64,000 nt of DNA from an uncultured Myxococcales bacterium (GTDB lineage: Bacteria > Myxococcota_A > Polyangia > Polyangiales > Polyangiaceae). Location of the stretch: positions 1-64,000 of the forward strand of contig CALFEQ010000127.1 in NCBI GenBank assembly GCA_937949945.1. Direction: 5' to 3'. Numbering within the stretch: the first letter of the stretch is position 1; each line of letters begins with the position of its first letter. The position numbers and the translations under genes were made by a program. Under the pieces are notes generated by a model, which saw nothing but the letters and a program-made list of their open reading frames with translations, searched no databases and was not told where the DNA came from. Shown here piece after piece: positions 35,160 through 44,827 of the stretch.

Positions 35160-36677
35160 TCAGAAGAGCTTCTTCCGCTTGCTCGAGGCGAGGATGCCCA
35201 GCATCTCGCGGTATTTCGCAACGGTACGCCGGGCGATCTGGATGCCGTCCTGCTTGGCCAGGATCTCGACGATGGCCTGATCGCTGAGGGGGTTCGACTT
35301 GTCCTCGTTGTCGATGATCTTCTTGATCGCCTGCTTGACGCTCTCCGAGGCGATGTCCTCCTCGGCGACGCGGCGGATCGACGAGTTGAAGAAGTACTTC
35401 AGCTCGAACAGGCCTTGCGGCGTGTGGACGTACTTGTTCGTCGTCACGCGGCTGATCGTGGACTCGTGCATGCCGACCGCCTCGGCGACGTCGCGGAGGA
35501 TCATCGGCTTGAGATACGCGACGCCCTTCTCGAAGAACTCGCGCTGCTTCTCGACGATGCACTCGGTGACGCGGATGATCGTCTTGCGACGCTGCTCGAT
35601 CGCGCGGATGAGCCACTGCGCGTTCCGCAGCTTCTCGCCGATGAACTCCTTCGCGTTCGGATCCTTGAGCAGCTGCTTCGTCAGGGCCTCGTTGATGTAG
35701 AGGCGCTGCACGCCGCGATCGTTGTCGGTGACGATGAACTTGTCGCCTTCCTTGATGACGTAGACGTCCGGCGTGATCGCGATCTGCTTGTCGTCGGTGT
35801 CCGTGAAGTTGCGCGCGGGGCGGCTCTCGAGCTTCTGGATCTCCTTGACCGCCTCGTAGACCTCCTCGATCGGCACCTTCAGGTCGCGCGCGATCGCCTG
35901 GTAGTTGTGCTTCTCCAGGTTGTGCAGGTGCTTGTCGAGGATCTGGATCTCCAGATCGTCGTAGCCGTAGACCTCGGCCTGCACGAGCAAGCACTCACGG
36001 AGATCGCGGGCGCAGACGCCGACGGGATCGAACTCCTGCATCATGCGGAGCACCTCGGGGGCGTCCTCCGGGTCGAGGCCGGCCTCCTCGGCGAGCTCCT
36101 CGATCGTGAGATCGGGCGTGCGCGTTCCGTCGGGCCGCTCGACGCCCTTGAGGTCGAGGAAGCCCTGTTCGTCGAGGTTGCCGAGGACGAGCTCTGCGAA
36201 GCGCTTCTCGGCATCCGTCATGTCGCTCATCTGGATCTGCCACCGCAGGTGATCGACGAGCGTCGTGCCCTTCGTGAGGTTCTGCTCGATGGGCGGTAGC
36301 TCCTCGAACCCGCCACGGTTGGCAGGGAGCGGCTGCTGGAGCGTCCGGTTCTCGAGGAACTGCTCCCAGTCGATCTCCTGGACCTGCTTGCCGTCCGTCT
36401 TCGCGGCCTCCCCCGACTCGACCCGCTTGCGGTCGTCCAACAACTCCATCCGCCGCTCGCCCTGTTCCAGCGTCGGCGTCGGCAGACCCTCGGGAGAATC
36501 CGTGGCGCGGGGTCGAGGCTCGAAATCCTCGTCCGCCAGGACGGGATTCGCGTCGCACTCCTTGCGGATTTCCTCGATCAGCTCCAGACGCGACAGCTGC
36601 AGCAGACGGATCGCCTGCTGGAGCTGCGGGGTCATGACGAGCTGCTGGCTGAGCTTGAGCTGTTGTTTGATTTCCAT
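35160..36677 (-). CDS. rpoN: RNA polymerase sigma-54 factor
   Basis: 505 residues from ATG 36677, where the conserved N-terminus begins (MEIKQQLKLSQQLVMTPQLQ, the Gln-rich activator-contact region I). An acidic region II follows. The core-binding region III has MMQEFDPVGVCARDLRECLL. A helix-turn-helix (HESTISRVTTNKYVHTPQG) precedes the C-terminal RpoN box ARRTVAKYRE (482-491), which reads the -24 promoter element. In Myxococcota sigma-54 drives many developmental and envelope genes. Frames extending upstream of 36677 lack conserved sequence. Confidence 0.97.
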   Translation of the reverse strand: MEIKQQLKLSQQLVMTPQLQQAIRLLQLSRLELIEEIRKECDANPVLADEDFEPRPRATDSPEGLPTPTLEQGERRMELLDDRKRVESGEAAKTDGKQVQEIDWEQFLENRTLQQPLPANRGGFEELPPIEQNLTKGTTLVDHLRWQIQMSDMTDAEKRFAELVLGNLDEQGFLDLKGVERPDGTRTPDLTIEELAEEAGLDPEDAPEVLRMMQEFDPVGVCARDLRECLLVQAEVYGYDDLEIQILDKHLHNLEKHNYQAIARDLKVPIEEVYEAVKEIQKLESRPARNFTDTDDKQIAITPDVYVIKEGDKFIVTDNDRGVQRLYINEALTKQLLKDPNAKEFIGEKLRNAQWLIRAIEQRRKTIIRVTECIVEKQREFFEKGVAYLKPMILRDVAEAVGMHESTISRVTTNKYVHTPQGLFELKYFFNSSIRRVAEEDIASESVKQAIKKIIDNEDKSNPLSDQAIVEILAKQDGIQIARRTVAKYREMLGILASSKRKKLF

Positions 36678-37171
36678 CGGGTTCTTCTGGCCAGGGGCCC
36701 CACGGGCGTGGGGTTGGAACAGCGGCCCCACCTTCCGTGGGGACGGTCCTCGTGGAACCGGCTGTCAGACGGGGCCACGTAGTTCCGCCAGAAAAAGCTT
36801 ACACGCCGGCGAGGGTCACGAAAGCGAAAACAGTGCCAGCGGGGAAATTTGCTACGCAGAGGCCCAAATTTGCGCTCGCGCTCGGCGCTTTCCCGCTTCT
36901 TCGTCTTGACGGGCGCCCGGCCGATCCGTCGCGGATGGGCTCGACCTCGATGGGGCGCTTCGGCCCGCTCGGGCTTCGTTGGCATGTTTTCTGAGCGCAC
37001 CGACCTCGTGCTCGCGCTCGCCCGCGCGAACGTCCTTCTGGTCGGGATCGATCGGCGCGGCGCGTGCCGCCCGACGGAGCGATCGGCTGTCGATGGTCGC
37101 GCTCGGTACGGGCTCGCCCGCGATCCGCGGTTCGGCCGGGCCCCAGCGTCACGACGCGAGGAGTGACCGGC
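36678..37171. other. 494-bp region upstream of rpoN, no supported gene
   Basis: Only short Arg/Ala-rich frames are present. The stretch 36790-36870 is AT-richer than its surroundings and is the most likely place for an rpoN promoter, but no clear -35/-10 or -24/-12 pair is visible. No heptad repeats were found. Confidence 0.45.
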
Positions 37172-37675
37172 TCACGCGGGAGGCACCGTGAGCTCTCCGC
37201 CCGTCTCGGCGGCCGCTTGCGAGGTCCGTTCCTCGTTCGGCGCGACGATCTCGACGTCGCAATCGAGCACGTAACCGCGCCGGCGTCTCACGAGCACGCC
37301 GCGCAGGCCGAGGCGCCGAAGCGTGTGCACGGCGGTGTAGACGCGCATCGCGGCGGCGGTCGGTGTCGCGCGCTCGCCCGGCCAGCCGGCCTCGAATGCA
37401 GCGGGCACGGGAAGGACCGACGTCGGCGACGACGCGCGCATGCGCGCGAGCGCGAGCAGGAGGCGACGAAGCGGGATCCGTGTCTCCAGCACGACGCGAT
37501 CCCGATCCCCGAGCTCGAACCATTCGGCGCCCGCGGAGACGCGCAGCAAGAGACGCTTCGTCGCCTCCGCACGAGCGCTCGATGGAGGGACGCTCGGCGG
37601 GACGAAGGAGTCGTCGGCCGAAAGAGACGGCTCGGAGCAGGTCGAAGCGGCGTCGAGTCGGAGCGGCGTTGTCAT
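37172..37675 (-). CDS. Winged-helix DNA-binding protein without receiver domain
   Basis: 167 residues from ATG 37675, chosen for the GGAAGGG Shine-Dalgarno 8 bases upstream; in-frame starts at 37684 and 37708 are possible. After a Ser/Pro-rich N-terminus, residues 60-140 match an OmpR/PhoB-type winged helix: RIPLRRLLLALARMR, FEAGWPGE, then AAMRVYTAVHTLRRLGLRGV and the wing RRRRGYVLD. The order fits the trans_reg_C pattern (vWpge...vr.yi..LRrlGl...l....GY.L). It lies between lptB and rpoN. The regulated genes are unknown. Confidence 0.7.
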   Translation of the reverse strand: MTTPLRLDAASTCSEPSLSADDSFVPPSVPPSSARAEATKRLLLRVSAGAEWFELGDRDRVVLETRIPLRRLLLALARMRASSPTSVLPVPAAFEAGWPGERATPTAAAMRVYTAVHTLRRLGLRGVLVRRRRGYVLDCDVEIVAPNEERTSQAAAETGGELTVPPA

Positions 37676-37804
37676 GGCACCCATCCCTTCCGCGAGGAAC
37701 GACTGCACTCACCATGCCGTCCATGTGGGGTAACCGGCGGACTGCCACCCACCACCTTCGCGACGGCGCGGGCGCTTCGGCGACTCCGAACGCGCTCCGA
37801 GAAA

Positions 37805-38566
37805 TCAGCCGCTTTCGGGCGACGGCGGGGGGATGGTCCGCGCCCAGCTCCCGAGGTACCGACCCACCACCAGGGGATGCGCGCGGAACGCGTCCGGCTC
37901 CTCCTCTGCGGCCACCTCGCCGTCGAGCAGCAGTACGGCACGCGTGCATACGCGGAGCGCCTCCTCGACGTGGTGATCCGCCAGCACGACGCAGACGCCG
38001 TCGTCGACCGCGAGCGCCCGCAGCATGTCCCCGAGGCGGCTCGCTTGCTGGGGATCGACCCCAGCGAAGGGCTCGTCGCAGACGAGGACCTTGGGCGGCC
38101 GCGTGAGGGCGCGCGCGAGCTCGAGGCGCCGCCGTTCTCCGCCCGACAGCTCGCCGGCGCGCACGTCCATCCGATCGTCGAGCGCGACCCGCGCGGCGAG
38201 CTCCTCGATCGCCTTCCTCTCCGCGGCCGCGTCGGCGCGGCCGTGCACGACGCGGTGATACGTGGCGAGGTTCTCTCGCACGGACAGGTCCCAGAGCACG
38301 CTCGGCGTCTGCGGGACGTACGAGAGGCCGCGGCGCGCGCGTGCCCAGAGAGGTAGCGCCGTGACGTCCTCGCCGTGGAGCTCGACCTTCCCGGACGCGA
38401 CGGCGATCTCGCCGACGAGCGCGCGGAACAGCGTCGATTTGCCCGCGCCCGACGGGCCGAGCACGCCGAGCACCTCGCCCGGACGTGCGGACAGGTCGAC
38501 GCCGCGCAGGATCGTCTTGTCCCCGCGCCGGACACGGATGCCGACGCCGGCGATGGCCGCCGTCAC
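37805..38566 (-). CDS. lptB: LPS export ABC transporter ATP-binding protein
   Basis: 253 residues from GTG 38566, overlapping the lptA-like stop (GTGA). It powers LptBFG extraction of LPS from the inner membrane. It has Walker A GPSGAGKST, a Q-loop region (LSYVPQTPSVLWDLSVRENL), signature LSGGERRRLELARAL, Walker B VLVCDEPFAGVDP and the switch His in VLADHHVEEAL. The combination of PFAGVDP and DHHV..EAL distinguishes LptB from other ABC ATPases. Its place just before rpoN is the usual one. lptF, lptG and lptC are not in the window. Confidence 0.92.
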   Translation of the reverse strand: MTAAIAGVGIRVRRGDKTILRGVDLSARPGEVLGVLGPSGAGKSTLFRALVGEIAVASGKVELHGEDVTALPLWARARRGLSYVPQTPSVLWDLSVRENLATYHRVVHGRADAAAERKAIEELAARVALDDRMDVRAGELSGGERRRLELARALTRPPKVLVCDEPFAGVDPQQASRLGDMLRALAVDDGVCVVLADHHVEEALRVCTRAVLLLDGEVAAEEEPDAFRAHPLVVGRYLGSWARTIPPPSPESG

Positions 38567-39054
38567 GGCTTCGGGACGGGGATCGAGCCCTTCACCTGCG
38601 TCGCCGTCACGCGCGCGGTGGCGAGCTCGATGGTCGCTTTTTCCGCCTGGATCCAGCCCTGGCCTCGCGTGAGCTTCACGCCGCCGCGCATCTCCAGGAC
38701 CTGCTTGACCATGTCGAGCTCCACCTCGGGAGCCTCGCCGTGCACGCCGCGCACGTCGGCGACGACGCCGCCCGAGCCCTTCGCCCAGCGCACGTGCGGG
38801 GTCGAGTCGAACTTCAAGTCGAACCGCGGGCAGCGGACGGTCATGTCGCCCTTCGTGAGGACGACGTTGCCGGTTAGGACCGCCGTGCCTTCCGCCACGT
38901 CGACCTCGAGCTTGTCGGCTTGGACGCCGACGTCTCCGCCGACGTCGAGGAGCGGGTCGGCGGTGACGTTCGACGCGAACGTGACGGTGGGGGCGGCGAT
39001 GCACGCCACCAGGACACAACGCAAGACGGCCCTCCGGGACCAGCTCGGGCGCAT
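38563..39054 (-). CDS. lptA: LptA/OstA-like periplasmic LPS transport protein
   Basis: 163 residues. A signal peptide (RRAVLRCVLVACIAAPTVTFA) is followed by the repeating beta-strand pattern of the OstA/LptA fold: VQADKLEVDVAEGTAVLTGN, MTVRCPRFDLKF, VELDMVKQVLEMRGGVKLTR, GWIQAEKATIEL. LptA bridges the inner and outer membrane for LPS. It is shorter and more divergent than E. coli LptA, and some of its strands could equally suit LptC, but there is no N-terminal anchor. Coupled to lptB. Confidence 0.83.
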   Translation of the reverse strand: MRPSWSRRAVLRCVLVACIAAPTVTFASNVTADPLLDVGGDVGVQADKLEVDVAEGTAVLTGNVVLTKGDMTVRCPRFDLKFDSTPHVRWAKGSGGVVADVRGVHGEAPEVELDMVKQVLEMRGGVKLTRGQGWIQAEKATIELATARVTATQVKGSIPVPKP

Positions 39055-39093
39055 GTCCCGAGCTTATCCCAGGGAGGGCCGTCGATCAGGCGA

Positions 39094-42000
39094 TCACTTG
39101 ACGCCGCCGCCGCAGACGTTGGGGATGCCGCCGCCGCCGCAGGTCTGCGGAGGCACGCAGGTCCCGCAGTTGACGGTGCTGCCACAGCCATCGGCGATCT
39201 CGCCGCAGTTGGCGCCGGCCTCCTGGCACGTGCGCGGCGTGCAGGGCGGGGCACCGCACCTACCGTTCACGCACGGCATGCCGTCCGGGCACGGGCAGTT
39301 GTTGAGGCTGCCGCAGCCGTCCGCCACGGGGCCGCACGCCGAGCCCTCGGCCGGGGTGGGGCAGGCCAGCGGCGTGCAGCTGCCCTCGCCGCAGAGGTTC
39401 GGGCCACCGGCGCCGCAGACCTTGCCGTCCTGGCAGCTGCCGCAGTCGAGCTGGCTGCCGCAACCGTCGCCCTTGAGGCCGCACTCGTTCGGGCCGCACG
39501 TCTGCTTCTGGCAGGGGGGAGCGCCGCACTGGTTCGGGATGCCGGCTCCGCCGCAGGTCTGGCCCGCGGGGCAGTCACCGCAGTTGATGACGTTGCCGCA
39601 GCCGTCACCCGCCAAGCCGCAGCCGATGCCCTGCTCCTGGCAGGTCTTCGGCTGGCACTCGGGCGGCCCCTCGGCCGACACGCAGGAGGCGAGGTCGAAG
39701 AGCATGTAGGCGAGGATCTTCTCCTGGGCGGTGAGCGGGCTATCGTCGCACTCCGCGGGGAAGACCTTGTTCTCGCTGTTGCCGCCCGTCAGCGTGACGT
39801 GGAAGTCGCTGAAGAGGACGCGTCCGCACTGGCTCGCCGGCTCGGCGCCCCACGGCGTGTTGAACGTGTAGTGGAGGGGCGCGTGCCTCGGTGCGGGATC
39901 CTGACTACGCGACTTGACCGAGTCCGTGGTCGTGTACATCCACCGCTGCGCCGGGGCCACGATGCCCGACGTCGCGATGTTCGGATCGGTCGGAGTGATG
40001 TTGGCGCGTGGCTCGGAGATCGTGACCTCCGGTGGGTCCACCGTCGTGAGCGCGTTCACGGGCGGGTACGGCGGCGGGTAGCTCGCCGACGTGTTGCCGA
40101 CCGGCGCCCTCAGCCAGTTCGCGAAGAGCAGGCCCTTCGGGAAGGACGTGTCGAGCTTCGCGGTGAGAGAGCCGTCCCAGCGCGTGTTGATCGGCAACGG
40201 GTCGAAGGTGTTGGCCGTCGCGGCCCACGGGGAGGTGAAGTTCAGGGTCGAGGGAGAGTTGTTGCGGGTCGAGAAGAGCCAGACGTACGAGTAGTGCGTC
40301 GCGAAGACGCGCCCGCCCTTGTTCGCGTAGTCGATGACGTTCTGGCGCGCATTGGCCGGCTTGCGCGACTCGCCGCCGGTGCAACTGAAGATGACCGCGT
40401 CGTACTTGTCGAGAAGCCCGTCGTCGTCGCAGGCGCCGTTGCAGACGTAGATGTATGGCCGGTTGTTGGTGGAGTAGGTCTGCGTGGTGATGGCAGGCCC
40501 ATTCGAGCCGTCGAGGCGGATGTCGTCGGCGTCCTCTCGTGTCACCGTCCAGGTGCCGTTGGCGCCCGACGGGTTGGTGACGCCGAAGATGACGATCTGG
40601 TCGCCGGTCTGCAGGTTGTGGTTTGACGAGGTCCGGACGATGTACGGTTGGTTCGCGGAGCGGGCGATGCGCGTGATCCTCAGCTCACGCGTGTAGCCGC
40701 CTCCGTACAGCTTGCTGGCCTTGGGGCAGCTGGCGCTTCCGCTCTGCGAACAGTTGTCCCCGCACCCCGGAGCGCATGCGCCACCAGCACCGCCCCCGAC
40801 GCCGTCGTCCTGGTAGAGATGAATGCGCCCATTGCCGGCGCCGCTCGTGAACTCGCTGTCGTCGACGCCGATCTTGCGGAACACGCACTCGAGGCCGTCG
40901 TAGTCGCCCGTCGAGATCGCCGTGAGCGGGATGTCACCCTCGCTCTGGTTCCGGGGCAGTGCTGCCGTCTTGTTCGGCGGCGCATCGCCGACCTTCGGCA
41001 CCTTCGTCGTCGTGCACGCGGTCGTTTGGACGGTGAACTGTTTGCGCCACCGGCCGAGCTGCACGACGACCGGGATGTCCACCACCTTGCCCGGCGTGCT
41101 CACCGGCATGTTCGGGAGGAGGAAGTAGCCGTTCGCGTCCGTCGTCGTCGAGATGAGCGGGTTGCCGGACGCCGTCGCGCACGTCTCGCACTTGACGCCC
41201 TGCTCGAACGGCTCGACCGGCCCGTTCGGTACGTAGACGACCGCGTTCGGGATCGGCAGCACGCCGTTCGGCGACGTGACGTAGCCCTCGATGGCCGTCG
41301 TGGCGCCGCCCGGGCACTGCTGCTGCTGCTGGCAGAGGCCGGTGCAGCCGGGGATGGGCTCGCACTTGTTCTCCGCTCCGCACCGTTCTCCCGGCGGGCA
41401 GGTGGAGACGCCGTCCGGCCAACAGTTGAGGAGCTTGCCGCAGCCGTCGGGCTTGAACCCGCACGTCGCGTCGCCGCAGGTGAGCGCCTGGCACGCGGGT
41501 TCTCCGCACTTGCTCGGGCCGCCGCCGCCACACGTCTGGCCCGGCGGGCACGTCGCCGGGCAGTTGATGACGTTCCCGCACCCGTCGCCGATCGGGCCGC
41601 AGTCGTCGGGTTCGCACTCCGTCTTCGTCGGCACGCACGTGCCGCCGTCGATCAGGCCCCCGGTCCCACACTTGTTGGGACCGCCGCCTCCGCAGATACC
41701 GGCCTCGCACGTTCCGCAGTCGAGGACGTCGCCGCAGCCGTCACCTTGGAGGCCGCACTCGGCCCCGAGGTCGGCGCACGTGAGCGGGGTGCACGGGGGC
41801 TTGCCACACCGGCTCGGGGTGCCTCCTCCTCCGCACGTCTCGCCCTCGGGGCAGGTCCCGCACTGGACGATGCTCCCGCAGCCATCGCTGATGGGGCCGC
41901 AGTTCGCGTTCGCCTCTTCGCACGTTTTCGGCTTGCAGCTCCCGGTGTCGGGCCCGCCGCCACCCGGAGCGAACTGCCCGGAGGAGGAGCCTCCACCGTT

Positions 42001-42117
42001 GGTGGCTCCGGCGTCGGCCTCTCCGTCACCAGTGAAATCGCTGCCCGTCTCACTTCCGCAAGCTGCAACCGCGAGAGCTACGGCGCCTGCCAGCGCCGCT
42101 ACGATTCGCCAATGCAT
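39094..42117 (-). CDS. Large Cys-rich repeat lipoprotein
   Basis: 1007 residues. The lipobox is AVAAC. Four copies of a Cys-rich repeat of about 45 residues (CxPxTCxxxxxxCGxxxDGCGxxxxCGxCxxGxxCGGxGxxxxCG) lie before, and four after, a central domain of about 600 residues. The centre begins with a carboxypeptidase-regulatory-like beta-sandwich (TTAIEGYVTSPNGVLPIPNA, then TTTDANGYFLLPNMP). Further on, KYDAVIFSCTGGE and GGRVFATHYSYVWLF resemble a glutamine-amidotransferase-type fold. The architecture is known from myxobacterial surface proteins; substrate or partner unknown. The gene is monocistronic. Confidence 0.85.
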   Translation of the reverse strand: MHWRIVAALAGAVALAVAACGSETGSDFTGDGEADAGATNGGGSSSGQFAPGGGGPDTGSCKPKTCEEANANCGPISDGCGSIVQCGTCPEGETCGGGGTPSRCGKPPCTPLTCADLGAECGLQGDGCGDVLDCGTCEAGICGGGGPNKCGTGGLIDGGTCVPTKTECEPDDCGPIGDGCGNVINCPATCPPGQTCGGGGPSKCGEPACQALTCGDATCGFKPDGCGKLLNCWPDGVSTCPPGERCGAENKCEPIPGCTGLCQQQQQCPGGATTAIEGYVTSPNGVLPIPNAVVYVPNGPVEPFEQGVKCETCATASGNPLISTTTDANGYFLLPNMPVSTPGKVVDIPVVVQLGRWRKQFTVQTTACTTTKVPKVGDAPPNKTAALPRNQSEGDIPLTAISTGDYDGLECVFRKIGVDDSEFTSGAGNGRIHLYQDDGVGGGAGGACAPGCGDNCSQSGSASCPKASKLYGGGYTRELRITRIARSANQPYIVRTSSNHNLQTGDQIVIFGVTNPSGANGTWTVTREDADDIRLDGSNGPAITTQTYSTNNRPYIYVCNGACDDDGLLDKYDAVIFSCTGGESRKPANARQNVIDYANKGGRVFATHYSYVWLFSTRNNSPSTLNFTSPWAATANTFDPLPINTRWDGSLTAKLDTSFPKGLLFANWLRAPVGNTSASYPPPYPPVNALTTVDPPEVTISEPRANITPTDPNIATSGIVAPAQRWMYTTTDSVKSRSQDPAPRHAPLHYTFNTPWGAEPASQCGRVLFSDFHVTLTGGNSENKVFPAECDDSPLTAQEKILAYMLFDLASCVSAEGPPECQPKTCQEQGIGCGLAGDGCGNVINCGDCPAGQTCGGAGIPNQCGAPPCQKQTCGPNECGLKGDGCGSQLDCGSCQDGKVCGAGGPNLCGEGSCTPLACPTPAEGSACGPVADGCGSLNNCPCPDGMPCVNGRCGAPPCTPRTCQEAGANCGEIADGCGSTVNCGTCVPPQTCGGGGIPNVCGGGVK

Positions 42118-42229
42118 GTCGACCCTCCGTCGAGCTCGCTGCCCGCCAGCGCGGACACTCGACCGATGATTGCATCTTACAGTCGTTTTCTCCGAGGTCA
42201 GATGCCTTTGGCGAGCCCACTTCGGTCGC

Positions 42230-44788
42230 TCATGTGGGCGCTTGCGCGTCGAGGGCGCGTGCGATGGCCTCGAGCTCCGTCACGAGCCCCTCGGCGTGTC
42301 CCTGCACCGGGGTGGCGGACGCCAGGACGAGCAAGCGTTCGACGAGGGAGGCAACAGCGCTTCGCGTGAGCGGGAGGAGCGCGTCGGGGCGTCCTCCCGT
42401 CGCCGCGAACGTGCGGACGATCGCGTTGACCGTCGGCATGAGGTCCTCGGCGCGTGCGCCTTCGACGTCGGCCGTCCCTTGACCACGGGCGATGGACGCG
42501 AGGACGCGCGCGAGGGGTTGGGCGAGACGCGATCGAGCGCGATCGACGCGGTAGCGGAGGAGGGTGGGATCGTTCTCCACCTGCTGGCGATCCCTGCCGG
42601 TGACGACCATCTCGAGGTCGCGCCGCCACTCCGCGGCGGCGCTGTTGAGGGCGCCGGCGACGACCTGCGCCGCCTCGTCGGCCTCGCGCTCGAGGTTGGC
42701 GGCACGCAGCGCGAGCTCCTGGGCCCGCGCGCGCGCGGCTTCCACGGCGGCGCGCTCGTCGTTCGCGTGCTCGCGCGCCCGCTCGAGCATCGACGCGACG
42801 ACGCGCGCCGCGCGGCGACGAAGGCCGCGCTCCTTCAGCTCCTCGCTGCGCCCGACGATCTGCTCGTCGAGCAGCTTCTGCACGAGCTCCCAACCCGAGG
42901 CGGCGAGCGCCTCTTCGTCTCCGAGCTTGCCTTTGAGCGCGAGGCGCGCGGAGAGCGCGAGCGGCTCGGCCCACGACCGGATGCCGGTCTCGGCGAGCGA
43001 CGCGCGGACGTTCGCCATCACGGTGGCGAGGTCCTCGGGCTTCAACCGATCGGCCTTGTTGACGAGGATCTGCACCGGCAAGCGCGTGGCCTTCGCCTCC
43101 TCGAGGATCCGGCGCTCGCTCTGTTTGAGCGGCTGTCCGGCGTCGAGCAGCCAGATGACGGCGTCGGCCTCCTCGAACGCGGAGCGCGCGGCCTCGGTGT
43201 GGCGCGCGTCGGGCGCGTTGAAGCCGGGCGTGTCGAGGATCTCGACGCGCGTGAGGGAGGCGATCGGCTGGAGGATCTCGACGCGCTTCACGTGCGAGGC
43301 GTCGATGGCCTTGAGGGCGCCGCGGAGCTCGCTCGAGGGCACGATGCGCTCCTTGACCTCGGCCGGCGCGTCCGGATGGAACAGGATGCGCGCGAACGGA
43401 TCGGGCGCGTAGCGCAGGTGGTGGAGCGTCGCCGTCGTCGGCAGCACGCCCGTCGGCGCCACGTCCGCGCCGATGACCGCGTTGATGAACGTGCTCTTGC
43501 CCGCGTTGAACTCGCCGACGATGGCGACGCGGACGGGGCGGGAGCGCTCCACGGCCAGCTCGGCCACCTTCGCCGTCGCGTCGAGCGCGTGCAGCGCCCG
43601 CGCGTGGCCGTCGAGCCGCGTGAGGAGCCGCGTCCAGTCGCTCGGCGCGCCCGACGGCGGGATCCACGTCGCGAGCGCCGCGCTCCGCGCGGTCTCGGCC
43701 CACGCGCGCGCCCGCGGCGTCGTCACCTTCGCGAGGTCGTCGAGGATCGCCGACGTCTCGCCCGGATCGCGGAGGCGCGCGGGCGAGGGGAGAAGACGCG
43801 CTTCCCGCACGACCGTGTCCTGGTCCTCGCCGAGCGCCACGAGCGCGACGGCGAGCGAGGCGTGGTCCTGATCCTCGAGCGCCGTGTCGAGCAGCGGCCG
43901 CGCCGCGGACACGTCGCCGCTCCGGACCGCGCCGACGAGCGCCGCACGTGCTTCGTCGCGCCGGCCTTCGGCACGCGCGAACGCGGCCTTCCACCGCGCG
44001 AGATCGCTCTCGCCGCGGCCGTCGACGACGGCGCGGATCCTCGTGCGCGTCGCCTCGTCGGTCGGGAGCCACGCGAGGGCGGACGCGAGCGCCTCGCTGG
44101 CGCCGGGCGCGTCGAGCACGAGCGCGCGGATCAGGTGAGGGAAGGCGCCGCTGTCGCCGGCGATCGCGAGCGCGCGCCCACGGAGCAGCGCCGCGCGTCC
44201 GTCCGTGGGATCGACCTCGAGGGTGTCGAGCACGGCGCGCGCGCCGGCGAGGTCGTTCTGGAGCAGCCGCGCCTCGGCCCGGCGGAGCAGGACGGCCGGC
44301 TCCTTCGTGACGCCGAGCCGCTCGAGCCAGAGCTCCGCGCGCGCTCCGTCGCCGTTCGACAGGTCCAGATCGGCGAGCCAGAGCAGCGCCTCGCGCCGCT
44401 CCTCGCTGCCGGCCTCCGCGACCGCGAGCGCGCGGAGGAACGCGTCGCGCGTCTCCTCGACCGGGCTGCGCACGCGCTCGCGCGCGCGCCCGAGCCGCAC
44501 CCATACGTCCGCGCGCGACGCCACGCGGCCGGCGAGCTCCTCGAGCGTGAGCGCGAGCTCGGCGTCGAGCCGTGCGGCCTCGCATGCGTCGGCGAGCAGC
44601 GCGAGCCCGAGCGGCGAGTGCGGCACGCGCTGCAGCATCGCCTTCGCGGCGCGCCGCGCCGCCATCGCGTCACCGCGAGCGAGCGCCTCCTCGCCTTCGC
44701 GGAGGTAGCCCTCGGCGCCGGCGAGCACGACCTCGACCCGCCCGAACCAGTCCGCGATGGCTTCTGCGAGACGCATGGGGACGGCCAC
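42230..44788 (-). CDS. TPR-dynamin-like large GTPase
   Basis: 852 residues. Residues 20-350 form TPR-like helical repeats (ALARGDAMAARRAAKAML, LLQNDLAGARAVLDTLEVDP). The GTPase domain has G1 GEFNAGKS (425-432), G2 LPTTAT (449-454), G3 DTPG (519-522) and G4 NKAD (577-580). The rest is long helical and coiled (AAVEAARARAQELALRAANL), as in the bundle signalling region and trunk of bacterial dynamin-like proteins. There is no obvious membrane segment, so any membrane contact would be through the helical tip. Possible roles are membrane remodelling or stress defence. An in-frame ATG at 44776 is an alternative start. Confidence 0.85.
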   Translation of the reverse strand: MAVPMRLAEAIADWFGRVEVVLAGAEGYLREGEEALARGDAMAARRAAKAMLQRVPHSPLGLALLADACEAARLDAELALTLEELAGRVASRADVWVRLGRARERVRSPVEETRDAFLRALAVAEAGSEERREALLWLADLDLSNGDGARAELWLERLGVTKEPAVLLRRAEARLLQNDLAGARAVLDTLEVDPTDGRAALLRGRALAIAGDSGAFPHLIRALVLDAPGASEALASALAWLPTDEATRTRIRAVVDGRGESDLARWKAAFARAEGRRDEARAALVGAVRSGDVSAARPLLDTALEDQDHASLAVALVALGEDQDTVVREARLLPSPARLRDPGETSAILDDLAKVTTPRARAWAETARSAALATWIPPSGAPSDWTRLLTRLDGHARALHALDATAKVAELAVERSRPVRVAIVGEFNAGKSTFINAVIGADVAPTGVLPTTATLHHLRYAPDPFARILFHPDAPAEVKERIVPSSELRGALKAIDASHVKRVEILQPIASLTRVEILDTPGFNAPDARHTEAARSAFEEADAVIWLLDAGQPLKQSERRILEEAKATRLPVQILVNKADRLKPEDLATVMANVRASLAETGIRSWAEPLALSARLALKGKLGDEEALAASGWELVQKLLDEQIVGRSEELKERGLRRRAARVVASMLERAREHANDERAAVEAARARAQELALRAANLEREADEAAQVVAGALNSAAAEWRRDLEMVVTGRDRQQVENDPTLLRYRVDRARSRLAQPLARVLASIARGQGTADVEGARAEDLMPTVNAIVRTFAATGGRPDALLPLTRSAVASLVERLLVLASATPVQGHAEGLVTELEAIARALDAQAPT

Positions 44789-44827
44789 TCTTACCAGAAC
44801 GGCCAGGTGTGCTCCAGGCGCCCGGCC

